Positions 11,991 through 26,189 of a DNA stretch of 64,000 nucleotides are shown here, piece after piece. Each line of letters starts with the position of its first letter. Within the stretch, counting starts at the first letter, position 1. The DNA comes from Manduca sexta (Eukaryota; Arthropoda; Insecta; Lepidoptera; Sphingidae). The notes beneath the pieces are model-generated. The model was not told the origin of the DNA and made no database searches. It was given only the letters and a program-made list of their open reading frames with translations. The DNA lies in assembly GCF_014839805.1 (NCBI RefSeq), contig NC_051140.1:14343826-14407825 (forward strand), in the 5' to 3' direction. Both the position numbers and the translations under genes were made by a program.

Positions 11991-14900
11991 ATGAAAGAGA
12001 TGAATGTCCAATATTTAGAACTAAGGAAATCGTAATCGTGTCGATAGTGTACTTTAAAAGTAATATTGCAAGCAAGTCATACATATTACTCCAATAATTA
12101 TAATAATGTGTGAACTCTGAAGTAATGATAATTGTAGTTGTAAAATATTAATAGTAGTGCACCTTGTTACCGATATAATGCAATGTGTGTTGTCACTGAG
12201 ATTATGCGGAAAGTCGACAAGCATTTAAGTAACGCCGACGACGTTTGAATGGCGCACAAAAACTACAATGCTCTTGCCTCATGGGACTTGAGATATATAC
12301 CAATGACTGGTTCACATTTAATAGTTTTGTCAATGGCATGAAAGCTTAAGTAATTCCATACATGCCATGAGTAAACAGTATTTTATTGTTTGCATAGGTA
12401 TATAAGAAAGAAAACCACTCTATATTATTCACTTCAATCAAAGCAATGCTCCTTTTGAATCGTAAATTGTACAATTAATTTCTTAGTCAAGAAGACGGAA
12501 AGCGTTAGCGATCGGTATTTTATTGTATTTGTATTAAAGTATTTTATTCTCCGATTCGGTTTGAAAATGAAGATAGGAATCGTTTATTAAAAAGTAAGTA
12601 ATATTTAATTGATCAAGAAGCGTACACAGTACCCACGAACAGTACTACGATTGAGAAGTCAAAAGACTTCAACGCGATACAGTTTTTAAAATCTAAGCAT
12701 AATCGTGAGATTTTTTTATGTACATAATGTATTGCTTTAGTTATCAATCTGATAGCTCGATGAAACTGATTTTAGGTAGGTATGCAATATATCTGTAAAA
12801 AATACTTTCATATATATCTATAAAATTAATTAAGCTTTGTGGCATTATGATTTCGCACAATCCAATAATGTAACTAATTCAGGAGAAAAGGAGTGTATAT
12901 TGATTTTCTATGAGACCGAGACATCACTTATAATTTTATAGACAAAAGGTGTAGCGCTCTGCGGCCTCTTACAAAACGTAAGTGCGAAATCTTTAACGCA
13001 TAAGTTCGTTTTGTTTGTCCTGTCTTACGCTTTGTTTATTTAACCAAATGAAGCATGTCCTAACATGGTTTGGTTCGCCTTTAACTCGTAATGTATGAAA
13101 GTAGTTTGTTTACATATAATAGTGCAAGTATACCGGGATGATATGACTGTTTGATGTATCTGCTGGCGACCGACGAGTTATTACATCCTTAAATAATTAT
13201 CAGTTACTAAACTTGTTTTACAAAGTTAGAACTGGCGAGGTAAAGTATATTTTATTTATATGTAATGATGGTATTGCTTAATAGTATTTTTTATTGTTAT
13301 ATATCAGCATAGTTACGTAATATTTTCTAATATTTTTCACAACATAAATTCTAATGCAAATAAAATTCATTATAATTGTAGATAATTCGATGATAATCGT
13401 TCGGATCTTGTGTCGTAAAGCTTACGAATAAACATCGATTTCCATTACAATTACAACCAATTTATAAAAATGGTTTAAAACCAATCAACAAATCTCACCA
13501 TGAATCTTAAAACGTAGTAACAAACCTCGCAGTACGCACAAACTTGGATATTTTGTTAGAAATTTAGAAAAGGTAAAAATAAATCACTACTAACAGACTT
13601 CATGTACCTACTGATGTCAAAAAAAGATTACACCGAAATACTTATTACAAATTGTTGCATAAAATAAACAAGCATATTCCACGAGTACCATTCCAAAGCC
13701 ACGAGTTATAGCAATTTACTAAATTTGGCACGATACATGAAATATTTCGTCTATTCGAGTTTCGAGTTATTAGTTATGATGGGGCAGTAAAGAACATAAA
13801 TTTTGACGAGACTGCTGCGTTGGCTAAACTTTCGTAGGTGAAATTTTAATATTTATGTGTTATATTTAAGTGAAAAGTGATAGTGTAGTAAATACACCCG
13901 TTTTGCTCGAGTAGTTATGATCTACATATTTTTTGATGATTACTGCTATAAGTATAAGTAGGCAAGTATATAGCGACATCTGACTTAAGAAGGAATCCGT
14001 ACTTTATTCCCTTGCGAACACAAGCAGGCAATAGACCAGTATACTCTAAAAGATATTGACCGCTTTATTTCATCAGTATGTTAATGATATCTAATAAAAC
14101 AAAAACAATACTCATAGATACAAAAGAACTCATAAATTAAACCAATACTTATAGATTTATTTATAAAAATGTTTCTTTCCTATATCAACCTGTATTCTAC
14201 TTCCTTTTGTGAATTACTTGCTTTGGAAAATCAGTGCCAATCGTGTAGCAATAGTTCAAGTAACATACACTTTACGTGAACAGATTTAATTAAAATGCGA
14301 GTTATATAACACAAGAGCGTATTTGAGCCAGCCTCCTTAGCTTAGATTGGACCTTTACATTTTAATATAAGCCTTTCCAATACCATTCTAATAAGGATGC
14401 AGCTGGCATAATAATAACATGATAGGTGCAGTGGTTTCTAGGATACTAAAGAAACATGTTACATCATTATTTATAATATGTAAGTATACACATATGTGCG
14501 CAAACGTGTAAGTAATTTTGAGTTAGTTTCTTATTCTATTTATACTCCTAGCTATCTAGAAACAAAGCAACGCAAGTCAGTTCCAAGTATTCTTTATTTT
14601 ATTTTATTTACAAATCGTAGGTACTTAATGCTGGCCTTTTCAAATATGTACGTGAGCAGAGATTCAAATTATCGCACCATTCGTCGAACTTTTTAACATT
14701 TAATATTCGGTTTACCAGCATTTACACACGTAAGGTTACAATTTTCGTCCCTAAAATGTTTATATGACTAAAGCATAATCAAAACTTACATGAACTAATA
14801 TGTTCCTGAACATATTGTAGGGGCAATTTAAATATGGTATAAGAATGTATCATTACGTGTATGGATTTTAAACGTTTATTTTTTTTTAAATGACGGTCGA

Positions 14901-15517
14901 TCGTTTGTACGTGCAACTTGTTTAGATGCTTTGAGAAATTGTAATTGAATCCAAAGTTATACATTGCCAAACTCTTTTGTCATATTCAGGTTTGAGTTGT
15001 TACGTCTCTTGTTAATAGCTACTCAAAACACAGCGTTAAGATCACGCAGAGACATACATATTTATGTCCATCGTAATCAGTAATTGATGAGCAATTGAAT
15101 ATTGCATCGCAATATCGATTTATCCAGGTCGCAGTTTCTCAACGGTTCGTGTGGTTTTGCCCCTTTCTACTCGCTACTTATCGGTTTTCTCACATGTGTC
15201 TAGTCTCCGTATTACGTGTTCTAATTTGGTTTGGAAAAATAACTGGTGGTTATTATAATTATATTCGAAGCGTGTGAACCAACTTTTACGTGATTTTGAG
15301 AAACATAAGATGATTTATTATGTAAATGAATATATTTACCATTAAAATGAATAATAGTACTTTCGTATAATCTATAAATAAGATCTATAATTAATTACTT
15401 TATATTGATGCATGTCAAAGGAAACCGACATTTTCATTGATGAATTGATATTTAATGACATGTATAATGTGCCCAAATAAGTTATTGCGCGTTATTTGTT
15501 TACAAAAATAATGATCG

Positions 15518-16017
15518 NNNNNNNNNNNNNNNNNNNNNNNNNNNNNNNNNNNNNNNNNNNNNNNNNNNNNNNNNNNNNNNNNNNNNNNNNNNNNNNNNNN
15601 NNNNNNNNNNNNNNNNNNNNNNNNNNNNNNNNNNNNNNNNNNNNNNNNNNNNNNNNNNNNNNNNNNNNNNNNNNNNNNNNNNNNNNNNNNNNNNNNNNNN
15701 NNNNNNNNNNNNNNNNNNNNNNNNNNNNNNNNNNNNNNNNNNNNNNNNNNNNNNNNNNNNNNNNNNNNNNNNNNNNNNNNNNNNNNNNNNNNNNNNNNNN
15801 NNNNNNNNNNNNNNNNNNNNNNNNNNNNNNNNNNNNNNNNNNNNNNNNNNNNNNNNNNNNNNNNNNNNNNNNNNNNNNNNNNNNNNNNNNNNNNNNNNNN
15901 NNNNNNNNNNNNNNNNNNNNNNNNNNNNNNNNNNNNNNNNNNNNNNNNNNNNNNNNNNNNNNNNNNNNNNNNNNNNNNNNNNNNNNNNNNNNNNNNNNNN
16001 NNNNNNNNNNNNNNNNN
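15518..16017. other. Assembly gap of exactly 500 N
   Basis: A run of 500 N, the usual fixed-size placeholder for a scaffold join of unknown length. It lies exactly at the junction of the two duplicate copies. Open frames reported across it are meaningless. Confidence 0.99.
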
Positions 16018-16526
16018 CAAAGTGTATTATATTAAGATATTTATTATTTTATAACTATTGACGTAATGACACGGTTTGATTAATCCTTAAACATAGGATA
16101 ACATAATGTATGAACGTGAATGGTGTTTAAGTATAAGTATAGTTCTTGAATTTTAAACAATTTATATCGAAATATAGTCGCTTCTATGCGCTAACTAGTG
16201 GCATTTGTGTAAATGCCAACCCAAAAAACTCTACCATAAGATTCACTTGTAAAGTTAATTCATTCACATTAAAGGGACAAATTATTGCATACCTCAGAAA
16301 ATTGGTACATAAGAAACATATACATTGTGCATAGTGACTAATGGATACCAACGCTGTCGAAAGGTTATGTGCTACCATTCAATATTAATTTCCGTTGTAA
16401 CACATTACTCTTTTTATGCATGTGACCACGATATACTTCGTATATATAATTACTGTATTTTTCTGTTTATCGGCTTGGTACCTATATGATCTTTAGACCT
16501 TTAAAATAAAAAAACTTATGAAGATG

Positions 16527-16528
<2 letters not shown>

Positions 16529-16599
<71 letters not shown>
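16529..16599. repeat. (AT)n microsatellite, copy 2
   Basis: Uninterrupted TA tract of about 71 bases, the counterpart of 4831-4897 but a few bases longer. Confidence 0.95.
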
Positions 16600-16601
<2 letters not shown>

Positions 16602-17055
16602 ATATTATTATATATAAAGCTGTGACGAGTTTGCTGGTTTGACGCGCTAATCTCAGGAACTGCTGGTTCGAATTGAAAAATGCTTTTAGTGTTTGATAGA
16701 CTATTTGTCGAGGAAGGCTATAGGCTATATAAATCACGCTATGACCAAAAGGTGCAGAGCATCAACGAAAAATGTTGCGAAAACGGGGAAAATTAATTCC
16801 TTTTGAGAGCTTTCGTTGCGTGCGCTGTGTAAATGGTTAAAGTTAAGCAACACACATGTACAACGGAATTTATCCTCTTAACAACTTATAAACGCGATAA
16901 ACTCAAAACTATCCAAAGAATTTCGATGACATTTAGTATGGAGGTAGTTTGAAACTCTGGGAAGGACATAGGCTACTTTTATCCTAGAAAAATATTAAGC
17001 GAGACTTATAGTCCGGAAAAACTCCTACGCGGGCGGAGTCGCGAGCAAAGGCTAG
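16600..17055 (+). mobile_element. Dispersed lepidopteran repeat next to an (AT)n tract, copy 2
   Basis: Allelic or duplicate counterpart of 4898-5338. Here the 3' end is complete, with the GC-rich segment CTACGCGGGCGGAGTCGCGA before the terminal GCTAG. Confidence 0.6.
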
Positions 17056-20000
17056 CCAAACTATAATCATACTACCAAATAAACATTTAAAATCAATGTC
17101 ATTAAACCGTGTAATTAAATACTATAAATCTACTATCATTACGATCTTTTTTTATGAGCATTCGTCGATACGATTGGTACATTTGACAAGACAGCATCGC
17201 CATTATGACCTTTGTTAAACTTGGAAATGAACATGGGGCACAACTACTATAGTATGCAATAATAGCAAAAATATAATTAAATTGTTATGGTCAGCATCAT
17301 CGGATTATTTTTCGATCAATAGACCCGGCCTTGTGTTGGTCCCGACTACGAACGGATGCTACTATTAACATTACCAAATGCATGATTAATGGCGCAGTGT
17401 AATTAGTGTATGTACATTGAAATTAGGTGGGCGTGTGAATAAACTGACAGTGTGCTAGGGATTTATGAGTAGTAAAAAATAATCAGTGTCTTCTATTGTT
17501 TTGCATTTTTTTATCCTATTATTTTTCATGAGCTCGGAAGTGCAGTTTTTGTTCCTGTTTAAATTAAAACTATTTTACTTACTAGTGTGATAATCAATAT
17601 CTGAAAATGCCTCAAATAACAAAAGTTCAATATTGCCTTTTTATGAGCAATTACAGTGACACTCAGCATCCAGAGTAGGGACAACCTGCATGATATAATT
17701 TTATTTAGTTTTTGAAAAGTAATATAAAACAAATGAACGTTATATTTTGTCTCCTTTAAATACCCAAACACGAAATATAATTAACTTACCTAAAACAAAA
17801 CATTGTACAGATTACAAAAGGTCTAAAGTATAAAATGCCACAATTGTTAAAAGAGCTACCATGCACAGCGCATGGACCAATCGCCAGAACGGAATGTGAG
17901 CATCCTCCGAGTCAAAGGGTCATGAGGCCACCGCGACCGTAATGGTCGAAGTAGTTACAGTTCGTGTGCACAATAACCATCATCACAATTAAGTAGAAGG
18001 TAAAGTCAACTGCTTTATAAACAATTATATTTATTATCGAGTTTTTGTCATTATATATACAAATGGGTCTGCATATTACATACAGAATTAATACTCTCTG
18101 TAGTAATCACAGATATAGCAAGAATAAAGTTCGCGTGTTATATTTTCTCGAGTTACGTTTCTGAACTTAGTATATCCAATACGAGTAGATTGTATTACCA
18201 CCGAGGCTTTTATTCACTGTTATTTTGTTTAGGTACATATAAACAAAGGCTTGGCAAACTCTAAATGATGCTACAATACATTTAATTAATAAATATGTCA
18301 GTGTATCCTGCCCTCACATTGACACATATTTAAATGCCATGAAGCAAAGCAGCTCGACGGGACTTCTAAATTATTATTAACCCGCAACGAAATTAATCAA
18401 AGCAAATTAATAGAGGCGTTAGGAATCAAATTTGTAATTGTTTACTTCGCTTGTTAAACAGGAGAATAAACTGGTAGACCAGTGCATCATGTATGAGTTA
18501 TGTCACCAAGATTTCGTGTACACTACGCCCGGCTGCTACGCTTAAGATTATAGGCCATAAAACAAGATCAACTTTTATGAAAGTAAGCTACTGTATTGCC
18601 TACTAGTTAGTAATTCAACCTGCTTCATCCAGTTAATCCTGTCGGCTTACGCAAGGCGCTTGACGTTATCTTTCATGTATTATACCTATCCTAAAATGGT
18701 TTCTACTTTAAAACTCGTTTACGCCAGCGGTAATGGGTTTTTGGTAGACTTGGCTAATCATTGGCAACTTCAAAGGCCAAATATGTTGATGATATTAAGG
18801 TAAGTTATTGTTAAATCTCTATGTTGATAGCTGATTATTGCTGATATTAGAATGACGGCGATTAATTTTTTTTATAATAATTTTTAAGTAAGAAAATTAG
18901 GTTGCACTGATATTGAAAATATATACTTAATAAGTAATATTTTTTTTATATCATGGCCTTTCCATTTACGAAAAGATACGATTTAATGTTACCATACAAA
19001 CGACCCTGCCATTCTAGAATTTCGTAACGCCGTTTCCATATTTGTGTAGTTTGATAATGTTATCTTGATAAGACGATTTCTGCCTATGCTGGTTCATATA
19101 GCGAGCTCAGATGTGAAGAAGCCGCTGTTGGACGGTAAACGGTCGGCACAGATGACCCTCGGGTTAGCGATATGACGCAACATCGTACACCAATTTAGAG
19201 TAATATTTATGTTGCTATCGGTATTTTAATTGGCGAGCTTGTTTTAAATTTATGATATTTTCCATTTTTTATATAGATATACTATGGATAACGTTGGGTG
19301 CTTATGTAAATGTTGATACAGTTACGAACGTTTGTTAATTTTATTGTGCAGCTGTTTGTCATCCCAAAATAAATAAGTATACAATTTATACTCTGCAAGT
19401 ACAGAGGGTTGGTATGCTAAACAAACCAAAAATGTAACATAAAATATATTGTTGATAAATATATGTTACGTAAAATATAAATTGATTTATAATATCAAAT
19501 TGGTTGTATATTGGCCTGTATGGTTCTAAAGTGCGTATAGGTGTATGAAGAGGCTATCTCGTGCGAATTAATTGCCGGCTCTATTCTACACATGTTTCAA
19601 CATCGCCGCCTAACTACTTGTCCTACTTCACTACACGTAGGCTCCCTACGCACAGTCAAGCGCAGATTGGTTCACACATTTTGAAAAGAAATAATCGATT
19701 CAATATAATTAGAGGTCAAACTGACTGACAGACGATGCGGAAATTATTGCGGTAACTCTTGATGCATGCCATATCATTGGAACAAGAGTTCTTTAACAAT
19801 GTACGTGAACACGGAGAGATTTCATAATTTCGTCTCTAAACGTATTTTAATTCCATTAATCAGACTGCTAGTTTTAAAAAGACAATAGCTTCATGGGATA
19901 TGGAAGACAGGTTACGGTCTTACTCCTATTTGTCGCTGTGGTCACAGAGTTCTGTCACTGTTAGAATGGCCAGGAATGGATTGAGTAAAACAGCGGAAAA

Positions 20001-20539
20001 TTACTCTTATGTAGAAAATGAGGTATTTAAATGCAGATCCCGTTACAGATAAGGTTCCTCTGCTGTGCGTTGGAGCTTGGACTGAATTAATACCATAGTG
20101 CCTGAGGAACTTAGGGCAATTAGGTAAATCACTTGATTTTCATTAGAACATATTCTGTACATAGGTATACCTAATAGTATATACCTATTATTGTAAGTAA
20201 ATTTAAACATAGCAACAAAGTACAAGATAGGTACCAGGTATTAGAATTTTTTTCGTTTCAATTTTCAGATAAATACGTGAGTGTCCTTGATTCAACTTCT
20301 ATGTGTGTCGAAAAATAATGTTTAACAGATTCACATATTAGACTTTTTATGAAACTAATCAATTTTCTCCTATCAAGATTTATTGGTGCGTGTTTTTTGT
20401 AGATAGATGTACCGTGCCAATAAGATTATAAAATGCGAAAGTTCGCTTTAACGGATGTTTGTTAGTTAATCACGCCATAACTATGGAACAGGTTTTAGTT
20501 TAAAATAGTATCGTAGGTATAATATTATGTTTTACATAA

Positions 20540-20806
20540 TTAAAACTGACTGTACGGACGAGCTGCCTCATGCTGCTCCCATCCATTGCTGTCGGGAGTG
20601 CTGAGTCCGGCCACCAGCTCACCGCTGCCTAAACCACGTGGCCGTCTATCTTCCCCGGTGACCTGCCGCCGGAAACAGACACGTGCATCAGCGTCGTGCC
20701 ATTCGCCTGGTTCAGAGTCTTCAATAGGCCAGTGTCTCTTGTTAGCATACGACCAGAAAACAGTACCGAGTGTAATGCGGGGGTGCATTAATAAAGCTGG
20801 AACCAC
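20540..20806 (-). pseudogene. GC-rich ORF remnant, open in copy 2
   Basis: A block much more GC-rich than its surroundings is open for 88 codons on the minus strand. It starts MVPALLMHPRITLGTVFWSY, contains EDRRPRGLGSGELVAGLSTP and ends AARPYSQF. The protein is unrecognised. Such isolated GC-rich pieces in this genome type are usually mobile-element coding remnants. The other strand is open too, so coding direction is not proven. Confidence 0.35.
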
Positions 20807-21053
20807 GTACTAAAACCCTGAGTTTTAATTGTCTCTTTAACCATCTGTTTGCGACGGAAGCTGCCCACGCTACATTACAAAAGATACAATACATAATGAT
20901 AAACAATGTAAGTACTCTGGTAGTTTAACATTGTAGCGTAAAACTGTTTTCCTGAACAGAATGCTATTACATTTCGGGATACTTCATAGAGTGTAATTGT
21001 AGTCAAATGTATAATAGGGCCCGATATCTGTTCTTTTATAAGATAGTGCCCCG

Positions 21054-21200
21054 AAAGAGAGCGGGTGGGTCACCTGATGTTAAGTGATATGTGATTGATT
21101 GGTTGATTGATTGATTGAAGTAATATGTACATCAGTCACGAAGGTTCGTAGCACCAGAAGAATAATGAATGCCCTGCAGGCCTTAAGGAAAGGAACATGA
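21054..21200 (+). mobile_element. Interspersed repeat fragment (family C), copy 2
   Basis: Counterpart of 11848-11990 in the second duplicate copy, with the same internal (GATT)n tract. Confidence 0.55.
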
Positions 21201-24200
21201 AAGAGATGAATGTCCAATATTTAGAACTAAGGAAATCGTAATCGTGTCGATAGTGTACTTTAAAAGTAATATTGCAAGCAAGTCATACATATTACTCCAA
21301 TAATTATAATAATGTGTGAACTCTGAAGTAATGATAATTGTAGTTGTAAAATATTAATAGTAGCGCACCTTGTTACCGATATAATGCAATGTGTGTTGTC
21401 ACTGAGATTATGCGGAAAGTCGACAAGCATTTAAGTAACGCCGGCGACGTTTGAATGGCGCACAAAAAAACTACAATGCTCTTGCCTCATGGGACTTGAG
21501 ATATATACCAATGACTGGTTCACATTTAATAGTTTTGTCAATGGCATGAAAGTCTAAGTAATTCCATACATGCCATGAGTAAACAGTATCTTATTGTTTA
21601 TAGGTATATACGAAAGAAAACCACTCTATATTATTCACTCCAATCAAAGCAATGCTCCTTTTGAATCGTAAATTGTACAATTAATTTCTTAGTCAATAAG
21701 AAGATGGAAAGCGTTAGCGATCGGTATTTTATTGTATTTGTATTAAAGTATTTTATTCTCCGATTCGGTTTGAAAATGAAGATGGGAATCGTTTATTAAA
21801 AACGTTTATAAATAAGTAATATTTAATTGATCAAGAAGCATACACAGTACCCACGAACAGTACTACGATTGAGAAGTCAAAAGACTTCAACGCGATACAG
21901 TGTTTAAAATCTAAGCATAATCGTGAGATTTTTTTTATGTACATAATGTATTGCTTTAGTTATCAATCTGATAGCTCGATGAAAATGATATTAGGTAGGT
22001 ATGCAATATATCTATAAAAAATACTTTCATATATATCTATAAAATTAATTAAGCTTTGTTGCATTATGATTTCGCACAATCCAATAATGGAACTAATTCA
22101 GGAGAAAAGGAGTGTATATTGATTTTCTATGAGACCGAGACATCACTTATAATTTTATAGACAAAAGGTGTAGTGCTCTTAGTGGGCTCTACAAAAACGT
22201 AAGTGCGAAATCTTTAACGCATAAGTTCGTTTTGTTTGTCCTGTCTTACGCTTTGTTTATTTAACCAAATGAAGCATGTCCTAACATGGTTTGGTTCGCC
22301 TTTGACTCGTAATGTATGAAAGTAGTTTGTTTACATATAATAGTGCAAGCATACCGGGATGATATACCTGTTTGATGAATCTGCTGGCGACCGACGAGTT
22401 ATTACACCCTTAAATAATTATCAGTTACTAAACTTGTTTTACAAAGTTAGAACTGGCGAGGTAAAGTATATTTTATTTATATGTAATGATGGTATTGCTT
22501 AATAGTATTTTTTATTGTTATATATCAGCATAGTTACGTAATATTTTCTAATATTTTTCACAGCATAAATTCTAATGCAAATAAAATTCATTATAATTGT
22601 AGATAATTCGATGATAATCGTTCGGATCTTGTGTCGTAAAGCTTACGAATAAACATCGATTTCCATTACAATTACAACCAATTTATAAAAATGATTTAAA
22701 ACCAATCAACAAATCTCACCATGAATCTTAAAACGTAGTAACAAACCTCGCAGTACGCACAAATTTGGATATTTTGTTAGAAATTTAGAAAAGGTAAAAA
22801 TAATACACCCGTTTTGCTCGAGTAGTTATGATCTACATATTTTTTGACGATTACTGCTATAAGTATAAGTAGGCAAGTATATAGCGACATCTGACTTAAG
22901 AAGGAATCCGTACTTTATTCCCTTGCAAACACAAGCAGGCAATAGACCAGTATACTCTAAAAAGATATTGACCGCTTTATTTCATCAGTATGTTAATGAT
23001 ATCTAATAAAACAAAACAATACTCATAGATACAAAAGAACTCATAAATTAAACCAATACTTATAGATTTATTTATAAAAATGTTTCTTTCCTATATCAAC
23101 CTGTATTCTACTTCCTTTTGTGAATTACTTGCTTTGGAAAATCAGTGCCAATCGTGTAGCAATAGTTCAAGTAACATACACTTTACGTGAACAGATTTAC
23201 TTAAAATGCGAGTTATATAACACAAGAGCGTATTTGAGCCAGCCTCCTTAGCTTAGATTGGACCTTTACATTTTAATATAAGCCTTTCCAATACCATTCT
23301 AATAAGGATGCAGCTGGCATAATAATAACATGATAGGTGCAGTGGTTTCTAGGATACTAAAGAAACATGTTACATCATTATTTATAATATGTAAGTATAC
23401 ACATATGTGCGCAAACGTGTAAGTAATTTTGAGTTAGTTTCTTATTCTATTTATACTCCTAGCTATCTAGAAACAAAGCAACGCAAGTCAGTTCCAAGTA
23501 TTCTTTATTTTATTTTATTTACAAATCGTACTTAATGCTGGCCTTTTCAAATATGTACGTGAGCAGAGATTCAAATTATCGCACCATTCGTCGAACTTTT
23601 TAACATTTAATATTCGGTTTACCAGCATTAACACACGTAAGGTTACAATTTTCGTCCCTAAAATGTTTATATGACTAAAGCATAATCAAAACTTACATGA
23701 ACTAATATGTTCCTGAACATATTGTAGGGGCAATTTAAATATGGTATAAGAATGTATCATTACGTGTATGGATTTTAAACGTTTATTTTTTTTTAATTGA
23801 CGGTCGATCGTTTGTACGCGCAACTTGTTTAGATGCTTTGAGAAATTGTAATTGAATTTAAAGTTACACATTGCCAAACTCTTTTGTCATATTCAGGTTT
23901 GAGTTGTTACGTCTCTTGTTAATAGCTACTCAAAACACAGCGTTAAGATCACGCAGAGACATACATATTTATGTCCATCGTAATCAGTAATTGATGAGCA
24001 ATTGAATATTGCATCGCAATATCGATTTATCCAGGTCGCAGTTTCTCAACGGTTCGTGTGGTTTTGCCCCTTTCTACTCGCTACTTATCGGTTTTCTCAC
24101 ATGTGTCTAGTCTCCGTATTACGTGTTCTAATTTGGTTTGGAAAAATAACTGGTGGTTATTATAATTATATTCGAAGCGTGTGAACCAACTTTTACGTGA

Positions 24201-25299
24201 TTTTGAGAAACATAAGATGATTTATTATGTAAATGAATATATTTACCATTAAAATGAATAATAGTACTTTCGTATAATCTATAAATAAGATCTATAATTA
24301 ATTACTTTATATTGATGCATGTCAAAGGAAACCGACATTTTCATTGATGAATTGATATTTAATGACATGTATAATGTGCTCAAATAAGTTATTGCGCGTT
24401 ATTTGTTTATAAAAATAATGATCGATAAGTTTTTTACAATCTTTATAATAGTGCTAAGTAGAATACAAGTACCTGCGCCCACTATCATTTGTAGTGACCG
24501 CAAAACCATGAGTGCCGATATTTCTCAAGCGATTGAGAGGTCACTTGAACGAGTGCTAATGTGATGACATAAAGTTCATCATGTAAAGCTTCGATCACAC
24601 TGCAGTGTGCAAGCTCACGATACTGGAATGTTGCGAATTCAAGAACAAATAAGACATTACATTCGTTATTTATGAATGAGATTGTCACTGAGGTTCAGTA
24701 CCTGTCGGTGATTTGAATTGTCAGTCATTGTTAATAAAAATATAGCGCTGCTCAAAGCTCCATCCTAGTAGTAAGTGTTGAATGACTGCATTGTCCTTAC
24801 GTCCACGGATAAAGTTTATCCATGAACGACATGCCTGCGATTTCTTGCACTAAATAAACAACCTTGATTAAGTTAATATTGTAAACTATTCGAAGTTTGA
24901 GCATTATTTTTATTAGTTTTCCGCCAGCGACAATCTTGTTGCGTTGGCTGGAAAAACGCTACCCACTAATGCTGCGTTACCACTCCGCCGCGGCGCTCCC
25001 CTACGCGTATGTGGTCAAAACATTGCACATGCCGCTTATGAGAACAAAGCAATGTGATTAATGTGCGACGAACCACGACAATACCACGGTCTTAGGTTCG
25101 AAAGTTGACCTTTGTTGGGCATTGTGTTAGACTAACCAAATGGTGACTGTGTGCTATTAGCGTTACAATCCTTTTTCTGTTTAAAAAAAATATCAGTGAG
25201 TTTTAAAGTTGTAATAAAAAGAAATACAATTGTCAGCTAAAATTAAGTGTTAGAAGTTCAGAGCTTATTGGTTGGTAATTGTTATGATTTATTTGAACA

Positions 25300-25362
25300 A
25301 ATACACCCACGCCTTTTATCACCAAAGGGGTGGCAGAGGCGCAACTGGTGCACCCACTTAAT
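25300..25362 (-). mobile_element. 3' fragment of SINE family A
   Basis: The reverse complement contains GTGGGTGCACCAGTTGCGCC and then a TCTGCCACCCC-like stretch and GGTGATAAA, matching the 3' third of the family A copies in this window. Only the 3' end is present. Confidence 0.65.
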
Positions 25363-26189
25363 AAAATTATAATATACTTATTAAAATTATAATTCTTTCA
25401 ATACTGATGACAGTATTCACTGACGAACAATTATGAAGCTAAAAACATACGATCACTCGTGCCTTTTTTTTAAACTAAGTAATGGGTATATTTAAACCGT
25501 AAGTTTAAATGAAAAAGGCTGAATGAAATGAAAATTTCAAAGTTGGAAGTTATTCCACAATGAAGTCATAAAACAAGATAAATATCTAGAAAGGCACAAA
25601 TGACATGCAAATGCAAAACTAGCTTTTACTTTCCACTCCTTCATTGGGTAATTAGGAATTTTGTGTAAAACGTGACAGACGACGTCACGACACGCTCTCG
25701 CCTCTTCGTGTCACTCCGTGATGTACCAGACTCCGTGGGTCAAAATTCTTGTAAATGTCGCTTTAACTCAGGCTTTCGAAGTGAACCTGGATTCACATTT
25801 AAAAGGTATACTTTTCCATTTTCTTATTATTCCAACCACTAGGATCTCATTTAATTGAGAAATCGCCTTTCACTGGTGGACTTCTAACAAAATTAATATT
25901 TTACATGTACTATAATATCATCTCACGCATCCTCATAGAAGTAAGCCAAGATACATCCTGATTTCGAAACATGCACACAAAAGGGACTAACAAACTGAAA
26001 TATCAAGCTATATCTAACAGCTTACAGTCCATGTCCTTTACCGTTAACAATGATAGAATCATTATGTAAATTATTATTACATGTAAACATATCTGTAAAT
26101 GACAGTTGTAATTTATTATACACAGATAACTTATTAATTGATTGTTACAATCGAACGTGGGAGAGCAACAATTACTTATTATCTTACAT

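Larger units (their letters stand above)
4326..15517 (+). repeat. Copy 1 of a large direct duplication
   Basis: This segment is nearly identical, in the same order and orientation, to 16018-24424. It starts matching at CAAAGTGTATTATATTAAG and ends at ATGATCG, which abuts the N gap. Differences are scattered substitutions and small indels, a 2.5-kb transposon present only here (7886-10383) and about 310 bases (near 13583-13892) missing from the other copy. No gene was found in it. Confidence 0.97.
16018..24424 (+). repeat. Copy 2 of a large direct duplication
   Basis: Second copy of 4326-15517, beginning at the first base after the N gap and ending at ATGATCG (24424), after which sequence becomes unique. 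It lacks the transposon and the roughly 310-base block of copy 1. A tandem duplication or two alleles placed in series would both give this picture; the gap position favours the latter. Confidence 0.97.

Noticed and set aside
15415..16035. Frames of 179-201 codons across the N run
   Set aside because: They consist almost entirely of unknown residues translated from the assembly gap.
4326..24424. Segmental duplication as a new gene-amplification system
   Set aside because: No gene lies in either copy, and the N gap at the junction makes an assembly artefact the simpler explanation.
24485..24688. 67-codon minus-strand frame just after the duplicated segment
   Set aside because: No recognisable motif, no splice partners and no initiation context worth noting.
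25080..25140. B-box-like GGTTCGAAAG as another SINE or tRNA
   Set aside because: No A box at suitable spacing and no recognisable SINE body downstream.
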